A stretch of 9,338 nt of DNA from contig DALYLJ010000132.1 in assembly GCA_031976395.1 (NCBI GenBank), forward strand, positions 1 through 9,338, in the 5' to 3' direction. The translations under genes were made by a program, and so were the position numbers. Source of the DNA: UBA11164 sp002420085 (lineage in GTDB: Bacteria > Pseudomonadota > Gammaproteobacteria > Xanthomonadales > Xanthomonadaceae). The notes below the pieces were generated by a model. The model saw only the letters and a list, made by a program, of their open reading frames with translations. It ran no database searches and was not told the DNA's origin. Below are positions 1-5,584 of the stretch, in pieces; the first letter of the stretch is position 1, and the number at the start of each line of letters is the position of its first letter.

Positions 1-16
1 AGGTCCACGAGCCCGG

Positions 17-99
17 TGCGCCCGGAGGGCGCATGAGCACGGGCGGAGCCCGTGTGGGCGGCGCCGGAGGCGCCGTGGGTGCCCGGCGGGACGCCGGGC
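17..99. repeat. Array of four GGA-loop hairpins with about 21-base spacing
   Basis: Four consecutive perfect inverted repeats, each with a three-base GGA loop, lie at 17-33, 38-54, 59-75 (7 bp stems) and 81-99 (8 bp stem). The loop centres are at 25, 46, 67 and 90, so the spacing is 21, 21 and 23 bases, with linkers of 4-5 bases. Stem sequences differ from one hairpin to the next while the loop and layout stay the same. Function is unknown. It could be a structured RNA with exposed GGA loops, a decayed end of an upstream gene (one frame reads heptads beginning with Gly), or a genome-wide repeat. The hairpins are directly visible; any role is inference. Confidence 0.7.
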
Positions 100-381
100 G
101 GCGAGGTTTTCCGGTGCGTTTCGAGCGCCGTCCAGCGCGGTGCCTCGTTCGCCGACTGCGCTCCTCTCGCGGCTTCCTCCGTGTGTAGGGAAGGTGCCTG
201 GTGTGCGCTGTCGCCGCACGACGAGACGGACCATGAGCACCATCGCATCCGAGCGTTACGACGCAAGCAGCAGCACCTGCTGTTCGATGTGAGCAGTGGA
301 ATGATTGATCGTGGATTCTGCGGTTGCAAGCGGTTGGTGTGCCAAAGTCTCTCGACGTCATCGCATGCGCCTCATGGCGGA
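100..381. other. Non-coding stretch with no recognisable feature
   Basis: No frame here gives a recognisable protein. The open frames on both strands have no family motif and their composition follows the local repeats and GC content. No tRNA, rRNA or riboswitch pattern was seen. It may contain the 3' end of an upstream gene that began outside the window: one forward frame is open from the window start to a TAG at 185-187, and another stops at 34-36. Confidence 0.5.
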
Positions 382-408
382 GATTCGCGATTCCGGATTC
401 GAGACTCG
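382..408. repeat. Short degenerate ATTCG repeat
   Basis: GATTCG-type units (GATTCG, GATTCC, GATTCG, GACTCG) occur close together here. They resemble the much longer GGGATTCG/GGGAATCG arrays downstream of korB, so this is probably a small or decayed member of the same repeat family. It abuts the G-run array. Confidence 0.5.
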
Positions 409-409
409 C

Positions 410-509
410 GGGGGGTTGGGGGCAGGATCGGGATTGGGATCGGGATCGGGATCGGGATCGGGATCGGGGGCAGGGTCGGGAGGGTTTGGGTTTGCTGGGA
501 CGGGCGGGG
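410..509 (+). repeat. G-run array with GGATCG hexamer repeat (putative G-quadruplex)
   Basis: The + strand carries about 16 runs of three or more G within 100 bases, starting with runs of six and five G. Positions 425-466 are seven head-to-tail hexamers GGATCG, the second being GGATTG, which gives G3 tracts separated by exactly three bases. This fits the usual four-tract quadruplex pattern many times over. The hexamers also place GATC sites six bases apart. Hexamer arrays commonly change copy number by slippage. Because it lies upstream of slyD, it may affect transcription, but that is inference. Confidence 0.75.
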
Positions 510-520
510 TCTTTTATGCT
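492..520 (+). promoter_or_regulatory. Candidate sigma-70 promoter for slyD
   Basis: A -35-like TTGCTG (492-497) is separated by 17 bases from a -10-like TATGCT (515-520). The match is 3 of 6 and 4 of 6 to the consensus. This is the most AT-rich spot in the G-rich upstream region, it lies 135 bases before the slyD start codon, and it overlaps the end of the G-run array. It is only a weak sequence match. Confidence 0.3.
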
Positions 521-643
521 GGGCGCAGTTCGCGATCGTGAGGTGCGGTTCGGCTGCGTGCGGGTCACGGGGTCGTGCCGTGCCAGGGGGCAGGCTGTGA
601 TGGCCCGATCGTTTCGCAACCAACCCATTCCGATCCGATCATC

Positions 644-648
644 AGGAG
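644..648 (+). promoter_or_regulatory. Ribosome binding site of slyD
   Basis: AGGAG lies six bases upstream of the ATG at 655, a near-ideal Shine-Dalgarno sequence that fixes the slyD start. Confidence 0.85.
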
Positions 649-654
649 CGTTTC

Positions 655-1137
655 ATGCACGTCGCCGACCGTTGTGTCGTTTATTTCGATTATCGCCTGA
701 GCAATGCCGAGGGCATGCTGATCGACTCGTCCGAGGGCCACGGTGCGCTCGCCTACCTGCACGGTGCCGGTGGCATCGTGCCGGGTCTGGAGAAGGCCAT
801 GACCGGTCGCCAGGCCGGTGACAGCTTCCAGGTCGTGGTGGCGCCGGAGGAGGGCTACGGCGTGCATGACGAGCGGCTGGTGCAGGTGGTTCCGATCGAG
901 GCGTTTCGCGGCATCGATGCGATCGAGCCGGGCATGCACTTCACCACCCAGGGCGGTCAGGGGCCGGTCGATGTGGTGGTGACGGCGGTCGATGCCGATC
1001 AGGTGACCATCGATGGCAACCATTTCCTCGCCGGCATGGCACTGCATTTCGATATCAAGATCGTCGACGTCCGTGCCGCTACCGATGAGGAAATGGAGCA
1101 CGGTCATGTTCATGGCGAGGGCGGCCATCACCATTGA
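655..1137 (+). CDS. slyD: SlyD-type FKBP peptidyl-prolyl cis-trans isomerase
   Basis: This 160-residue cytoplasmic protein is a SlyD-family folding helper: a prolyl isomerase and chaperone that in other bacteria also binds nickel and supports metalloenzyme assembly. The FKBP core is clear, with the Y34-L-H-G segment, the I41-V-P-G-L-E turn, G51-R-x-x-G-D, and P64-E-E-G-Y-G. The chaperone insert-in-flap domain occupies roughly residues 70-122, and the closing N122-H-F-L-A-G motif follows it. The C-terminal tail (147-160) has six histidines, ending in HHH, and is a short form of the metal-binding tail (E. coli SlyD is 196 residues). The tail has no cysteine. The start is supported by AGGAG six bases upstream, and two stop codons lie in tandem at the end. 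It is probably transcribed from its own upstream promoter. Confidence 0.94.
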   Translation: MHVADRCVVYFDYRLSNAEGMLIDSSEGHGALAYLHGAGGIVPGLEKAMTGRQAGDSFQVVVAPEEGYGVHDERLVQVVPIEAFRGIDAIEPGMHFTTQGGQGPVDVVVTAVDADQVTIDGNHFLAGMALHFDIKIVDVRAATDEEMEHGHVHGEGGHHH

Positions 1138-1147
1138 TGACGTCAGT

Positions 1148-1174
1148 CCCGGATCGGCCGTGTGCCGGTCCGGG
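1148..1174 (+). terminator. Strong hairpin after slyD (possible attenuator or terminator)
   Basis: An 11-bp stem with one G-T wobble pair (1148-1158 with 1164-1174) encloses a five-base loop (1159-1163). It starts eleven bases after the slyD stop codon. No T-run follows, so it is not a classical intrinsic terminator, but it could stabilise the slyD message or weaken read-through. The proposed GTG start at 1162 sits partly in the loop, which argues for the later GTG at 1192 as the start of the next gene. Confidence 0.45.
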
Positions 1175-2898
1175 CGAGGCCGTGTCGGTCGGTGAGTCGC
1201 GACTGCACCCGCATCCAGGGCGTCCGGCTGCCGGTCCTGGCGGTGTTGGTGCTGCTGCTGAGCGTGTCAGCAGTGGCGACAGCGGCTGGCGAAGGGATCG
1301 AGTTGGACGCGGTCTGGCTGCTGGCCGACGGCGGGGAGCGGCCGTTCGATCCGAGTCGGTTGAGTCGGGTTCCTCGACCGCATGATGGCAGTGCCGATGC
1401 CGTGGCGCGGATCGTTCCACGCGATGGCCGCTGGCCGGATGGGGTGGCGATCCTGGCACTGCCTCGGCCGGCACTGGAGATCGTCCAGTGGCGGCAGCCC
1501 GGTCAGCCGTTCTCGACCGCTGCCGGGCTCTGGCGGGTGCGCGATGGCGGTTTTTCCGGTCACGATCGGATCGGTTTCCGGATCACCCACTGGCCGCCGG
1601 ACGGGGTGCCGATCGAACTGCGCTTTGCGGCACAGCAGGCGATCGCCGGCACGGTGACCATCGCCATCCAGGATGTCGATGAGTTCGCGCGTGCCGATGC
1701 CGCCTGGCTGGCCCTGGCGTCGGCCTGCTTCGCGGTGATGGTGACGATGGCATTGATGGCGGTGTTCTTCGCCTGGAAGCTGCGTGAGTCGGTGTTCCTG
1801 ATCTATGCCGGCTACATGCTCAGTTATGCCGGCATCCAGATCATCCAGACCGGCTTTGTCAGTGCGCCGCTCGACTGGCACTGGCTGGCAGCCGATGCGC
1901 GCTCCTGGGGCCGAGTGGCGATCACGGTTTCGGGGGTGCTGGCCCTGCTGTTCCTCGATCGGTTCGCGTCGCTGGCGGCCTTTTTCCGGGTCGGTCGGCT
2001 GCTGGTGCTGGTTCCGGCAGGGCTGATCGCCCTGGTCGGGCTGGCCGGGTTGCTGCCGATGGCCGGGCTGCGCTCCCTGCCGACGATCCTGATCAATCCC
2101 TTGTTGCTGGCGAGTGGGCCGATCATGCTGCTGGTGGCGACCGTGGCCTGGTTGCGCGGCTCCAGGTATGCCGGATTCTTCCTGGTCGGCTGGACGCCAC
2201 TGCTGCTGCTGACCGTGATCGGCAGTGCCCAGATGTATGGATTTGCGCCTGACTGGGTCGGCTCCGACGATGCCACCCTGCTGGCGGCCACATTCGAGGC
2301 CCTGGTGCTGTCGCTCGGCTTGGCCGACAAGACCGTGGCACTGCGGGTCGAGCGCGACCATGCGCGGACCCTGGCCGATACCGATCCGCTCACCCAGGTG
2401 CTCAATCGGCGCGGCCTGGTCGAGGGGCTGGAACGGGCGATCGTAGCAGCGCGTCGTCGTTCCGAGCCGATGGCGCTGCTGTTTCTCGATCTCGATCACT
2501 TCAAGTCGCTCAACGATCGGCGCGGTCATGCCGCTGGCGATCAGGCACTGCGCCAGGTGGCCGACCTGTTCATGAGCGAGATTCGCGGCCGCGATCTGCT
2601 CGGTCGGCTCGGCGGCGAGGAGTTCGTGGTGGTGCTGCCGCGCTGTCCGCGTGGCCGGGCGCTGCACATCGCCGAGCGCCTGCGATCCGGGGTCGCGGAC
2701 GTGCGGATCGCCGATGGTGAACCCGGCGGCAGTCTGACCGTGAGCATCGGTGTGGCCTTCCTGAAATCCGACGATGATGCCGGCACCCTGATCGACCGTG
2801 CCGATCGGGCGATGTATCGGGCCAAGCAGTTCGGGCGCAATCGGGTGGTGGCGATCGATGACGAAGACGCGGACACCCATCGAGACAACGGGGGGTGA
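1162..2898 (+). CDS. Membrane diguanylate cyclase with 7TM-DISM sensor and GGDEF domain
   Basis: This is a c-di-GMP synthase with a periplasmic sensor. Residues 1-42 look like a signal peptide, ending in a hydrophobic run and an Ala-rich cleavage region. Residues about 45-178 form a soluble beta-rich domain resembling 7TMR-DISMED2, which in this class is thought to bind carbohydrate-like ligands. About seven hydrophobic segments follow between 180 and 390 (7TM-DISM). The GGDEF domain covers about 404-565: D408-P-L-T, N-R-R-G near 418, metal-binding D443 in F-L-D-L-D-H-F-K, and the active-site GGEEF at 484-488. An RxxD inhibitory site (RGRD, 475-478) lies exactly five residues before it, so product inhibition is expected. 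There is no EAL or HD-GYP domain. The start is uncertain: GTG 1162 lies in a hairpin, and GTG 1192 (568 residues) still keeps the signal peptide. The activating ligand cannot be read from sequence. Confidence 0.92.
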   Translation: MPVRARPCRSVSRDCTRIQGVRLPVLAVLVLLLSVSAVATAAGEGIELDAVWLLADGGERPFDPSRLSRVPRPHDGSADAVARIVPRDGRWPDGVAILALPRPALEIVQWRQPGQPFSTAAGLWRVRDGGFSGHDRIGFRITHWPPDGVPIELRFAAQQAIAGTVTIAIQDVDEFARADAAWLALASACFAVMVTMALMAVFFAWKLRESVFLIYAGYMLSYAGIQIIQTGFVSAPLDWHWLAADARSWGRVAITVSGVLALLFLDRFASLAAFFRVGRLLVLVPAGLIALVGLAGLLPMAGLRSLPTILINPLLLASGPIMLLVATVAWLRGSRYAGFFLVGWTPLLLLTVIGSAQMYGFAPDWVGSDDATLLAATFEALVLSLGLADKTVALRVERDHARTLADTDPLTQVLNRRGLVEGLERAIVAARRRSEPMALLFLDLDHFKSLNDRRGHAAGDQALRQVADLFMSEIRGRDLLGRLGGEEFVVVLPRCPRGRALHIAERLRSGVADVRIADGEPGGSLTVSIGVAFLKSDDDAGTLIDRADRAMYRAKQFGRNRVVAIDDEDADTHRDNGG

Positions 2899-2929
2899 CG
2901 GCGCAGCCGGCATCCGGCATGATCGCCGT

Positions 2930-2934
2930 CAGGA
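2930..2934 (+). promoter_or_regulatory. Ribosome binding site deciding the start of the phosphoribosyltransferase gene
   Basis: CAGGA lies seven bases before the ATG at 2942. The same frame is open further upstream to a possible ATG at 2798, but that would run 100 bases inside the GGDEF gene, and family similarity begins only after 2942. Confidence 0.6.
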
Positions 2935-2941
2935 CAGTCAC

Positions 2942-3655
2942 ATGCACCGACCGCCGTTTCAGGATCGTCTGGATGCCGCCGACCGCATGGTTCCGGCGCT
3001 GGCCCATCTGCGCGGCCAGCGACCCCTGCTGCTGGCGATTCCCCGAGGTGCGGTGGCGATGGCGGCCTGCCTCGCCGAGCGTCTGGATGGTGAATGGGAT
3101 GTCGTGCTGGTGCGCAAGCTGCCGGCGCCCGGCAATCCCGAGTATGCGATCGGTGCGGTCGATGAGGCCGGACGCTGGCAACTGACCACCGAAGCGGAAC
3201 GGCTCGGGTTGGACCCGGACGCCATCGACCGCGAGGTCGCGCGTCAGCATGCCCTGCTGCGCCAGCGCCGGCTGCGTTATTCGGCCGACCAGCCACCGAT
3301 CCCGGTGCGCGATCGGGTCGTGGTGGTCGTCGATGACGGTCTGGCCACCGGTGCCACCATGGCCGCCGCGCTGCGCGCGATTCGTGCCGATGGCCCGCGC
3401 CGGCTGATCTGCGCGGTTCCGGTGGCGGCCGCCGACAGTCTCAGGCGGATCGCCCGGCTGGCCGATGAAACCGTCTGCCTGCTGACACCCGAGGATTTCA
3501 CCGCCGTCGGTGCCTACTACCGCGACTTTCCCCAGGTCGATGATGCTGCCGTGATCGACCTGATCACGGTTTCCCGCCGCCACCGGCAATCATCGCTTGA
3601 CGCTGGTGATCCGGACGCCGATGATCGATTCGCGTCGAAGCCGGCCGAACGCTGA
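2942..3655 (+). CDS. Phosphoribosyltransferase-like protein (COG1926 type)
   Basis: This 237-residue protein has the type I phosphoribosyltransferase fold of the group called predicted phosphoribosyltransferases (COG1926). The PRPP-binding loop is plain: four valines followed by D131-D-G-L-A-T-G-A-T139. The group's early motif P34-R-G-A-V is present, as is R58-K-L beside the G-N-P-E segment. Family members usually run about 210-240 residues and are often found as stand-alone genes or next to hydrolases. The true substrate is not established for the family, so no reaction can be named beyond probable PRPP or nucleotide binding. It starts 43 bases after the GGDEF gene, so the two may be co-transcribed. 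The last 25 residues or so look poorly conserved and charged. No defect is visible. Confidence 0.87.
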   Translation: MHRPPFQDRLDAADRMVPALAHLRGQRPLLLAIPRGAVAMAACLAERLDGEWDVVLVRKLPAPGNPEYAIGAVDEAGRWQLTTEAERLGLDPDAIDREVARQHALLRQRRLRYSADQPPIPVRDRVVVVVDDGLATGATMAAALRAIRADGPRRLICAVPVAAADSLRRIARLADETVCLLTPEDFTAVGAYYRDFPQVDDAAVIDLITVSRRHRQSSLDAGDPDADDRFASKPAER

Positions 3656-3757
3656 TGTTTCGACCACAACGGGTGTCCGACCGGTGGCCCACGGGTGATC
3701 GGGCGACCACAGTCGGCTGGCAACGGCCGTCATGCTGCGAGGGGACGCGAGGGGATC
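3656..3757 (+). other. Gap before the kor operon, probable promoter region
   Basis: This 102-base gap is the largest space between genes in the coding part of the window, so it is the natural place for the kor promoter. No good -35/-10 pair or operator palindrome could be picked out by eye. A ribosome binding site, GAGGGG at 3749-3754, lies three to five bases before the korC ATG at 3758. Confidence 0.4.
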
Positions 3758-5584
3758 ATGAAGCCCACCGATATTCGCCAGCCCGACTACTTCCACAAAG
3801 TGGTCGATTGCCAATGGGCCTGCCCTGCGCATACGCCCGTCCCGGAGTACATCCGGCTGATCGCGGCCGGCCGTTACGCCGACGCCTACATGGTCAACTG
3901 GAAGAGCAATGTCTTTCCGGGCATTCTCGGTCGAACCTGCGACCGACCCTGCGAGCCGGCCTGTCGGCGTGGCCGGGTCGAGGAAAACAATGCCGGCCAG
4001 CCCGAGCCGGTGGCGATCTGTCGGCTCAAGCGGGTCGCCGCCGATCACAAGGGTGATGTCCGTGTACGCATGCCCGGCCCGGCCGCACAGCCCAACGGTC
4101 GGCGCGTGCTCTGTCTCGGGGCCGGACCTTCGGCCTTGACCGTGGCCCGCGACTTGGCTCCGCTCGGCTATGCGGTGACCGTGGTCGATCGCGACCCCAA
4201 GGCCGGCGGCTTCATGCGCACCCAGGTGCCACGCTTCCGGCTGCCGGAGGCGGTGATCGACGAGGAGGTCGGCTACATCCTCGACCTCGGGGTCGAATTC
4301 AGGCCAGGCCACGAGGTCAGTTCGATGCGGGCGGTTCTGGCCGAGGGCTACGATGCGGTATTCGTCGGCACCGGGGCGCCGCGTGGCCGCGACCTCGATG
4401 TCCCCGGTCGGGCGGAAGCGGCCGAGCACATCCATATCGGCATCGACTGGCTGGCCTCGGTCTACTTCGGGCATGTCCAGCGGGTCGGTCGTCGGGTGCT
4501 GGTGCTCGGTGGCGGCAACACGGCGATGGATTGCTGTCGGTCCGCACGCCGACTGGGCGGTGACGACGTCAAGGTGATCGTTCGCTCCGGCTTCGATCAG
4601 ATGAAGGCCAGCCCGTGGGAGAAGGAGGATGCGATGCACGAGGGCATCCCGATCCTCGATTACCGGGTGCCCAAGGCGGTTCATCACGACAACGGCCGAC
4701 TGACCGGCATGAGCTTCGAGAAGGTGCGGGCCGAATTCGACGACAGCGGCCGCCGCAATCTGGTGCCGACCGGCGAGCCGGACGAGTTCTTTCCCTGCGA
4801 TGAGGTTCTGGTGGCGATCGGCCAGGAGAATGCCTTCCCGTGGATCGAACGCGACCTCGGCATCGAATTCGACCGCTGGGACATGCCGGTGGTCGATCAG
4901 ACCACCCTGCAATCGACCCTGCCGCACGTGCTGTTCGGTGGCGATGCGGCATTCGGACCGAAGAACATCATCTGGGCGGTCGCCCACGGCCATCAGGCGG
5001 CGGTGACCATCGACCGGCTGCTGTCCGGCGAGGATGTCCGCGAACGGCCGGCGCCGGGCGTCACCCTGGTGTCGCAGAAGATGGGCATCCACGAATGGAC
5101 CTACGACAACGATATTTCCAACGATGCCCGCTACAAGGTGCCCTGGGCGCCCCCCGAGCAGACCCTGAATTCGATCGCCACCGAGGTCGAACTCGGGTTT
5201 GATCCGGCCACCGCCTGGAAAGAGACCCAGCGCTGCCTGAACTGCGACGTCCAGACCGTGTTCGAGCGCGACAAGTGCATCGAGTGCGATGCCTGCGTCG
5301 ATATCTGTCCGATGGATTGCATCACCTTCACCGGCAATGGCGAAGAGGCCGAGTTGCGCACCCGGCTGACTGCGCCGGCCCTGAACGGAGCGCAGGATCT
5401 GTACGTCTCCGACCTGCTCAGGACCGGACGGGTCATGGTCAAGGATGAGGATGTCTGCCTGCACTGCGGGCTGTGCGCCGAACGCTGCCCGACCGGGGCC
5501 TGGGACATGCGAAAGTTCCTGCTGGAGGTGACCCAGGCCGGTCCGGCCTGCCGTGACCGGACGGTCCGGAGGGCAGCGGCATGA
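3758..5584 (+). CDS. korC: GltD-like NAD(P)H:acceptor subunit with 2[4Fe-4S] ferredoxin domain, partner of 2-oxoacid oxidoreductase
   Basis: This 608-residue protein is a predicted cytoplasmic electron-transfer flavoprotein that links KorAB to NAD(P). Residues 1-105 form a GltD/DPD-type iron-sulfur domain with C18, C22, C61, C65 and C69. The FAD site is G121-A-G-P-S with D144 ending the second strand. The pyridine nucleotide site is G251-G-G-N-T-A-M-D258. The closing FAD motif G394-G-D-A is followed by I-I-W-A-V-A-H-G-H. An R-C493-L-N-C496 motif precedes the C-terminal ferredoxin domain, whose two [4Fe-4S] sets are C507/C510/C513/C517-P and C567/C570/C573/C577-P. Annotation pipelines often call such proteins glutamate synthase small subunit, but no large subunit (gltB) is present and the next gene overlaps it by four bases (ATGA). 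It corresponds to the gamma subunit of the Azoarcus 2-oxoglutarate:NADP+ oxidoreductase. The ATG at 3758 was chosen for its GAGGGG site and because the conserved region starts there. NADP versus NAD preference is not decided by the sequence. Confidence 0.9.
   Translation: MKPTDIRQPDYFHKVVDCQWACPAHTPVPEYIRLIAAGRYADAYMVNWKSNVFPGILGRTCDRPCEPACRRGRVEENNAGQPEPVAICRLKRVAADHKGDVRVRMPGPAAQPNGRRVLCLGAGPSALTVARDLAPLGYAVTVVDRDPKAGGFMRTQVPRFRLPEAVIDEEVGYILDLGVEFRPGHEVSSMRAVLAEGYDAVFVGTGAPRGRDLDVPGRAEAAEHIHIGIDWLASVYFGHVQRVGRRVLVLGGGNTAMDCCRSARRLGGDDVKVIVRSGFDQMKASPWEKEDAMHEGIPILDYRVPKAVHHDNGRLTGMSFEKVRAEFDDSGRRNLVPTGEPDEFFPCDEVLVAIGQENAFPWIERDLGIEFDRWDMPVVDQTTLQSTLPHVLFGGDAAFGPKNIIWAVAHGHQAAVTIDRLLSGEDVRERPAPGVTLVSQKMGIHEWTYDNDISNDARYKVPWAPPEQTLNSIATEVELGFDPATAWKETQRCLNCDVQTVFERDKCIECDACVDICPMDCITFTGNGEEAELRTRLTAPALNGAQDLYVSDLLRTGRVMVKDEDVCLHCGLCAERCPTGAWDMRKFLLEVTQAGPACRDRTVRRAAA

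Noticed and set aside
52..600. 182-residue forward frame before slyD
   Set aside because: It translates the hexamer array as alternating Gly-Ile, has no family motif, and is interleaved with two other equally long frames.
1267..2913. 548-residue open frame on the - strand opposite the GGDEF gene
   Set aside because: It is rich in Gln, His, Arg and Pro with no family motif. It mirrors the codon pattern of the clear + strand gene, a common artefact of GC-rich DNA.
2798..2941. Longer N-terminus for the phosphoribosyltransferase
   Set aside because: It would overlap the GGDEF gene by about 100 bases and lacks family similarity; ATG 2942 has a ribosome binding site.
3695..3757. Earlier GTG start for korC
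   Set aside because: The extra 21 residues are Arg/Gly-rich and unlike the family, and a strong ribosome binding site precedes ATG 3758.
3590..5464. 624-residue open frame on the - strand opposite korC
   Set aside because: It lies antisense to a gene with intact FAD, NAD and Fe-S motifs and shows no motif of its own.
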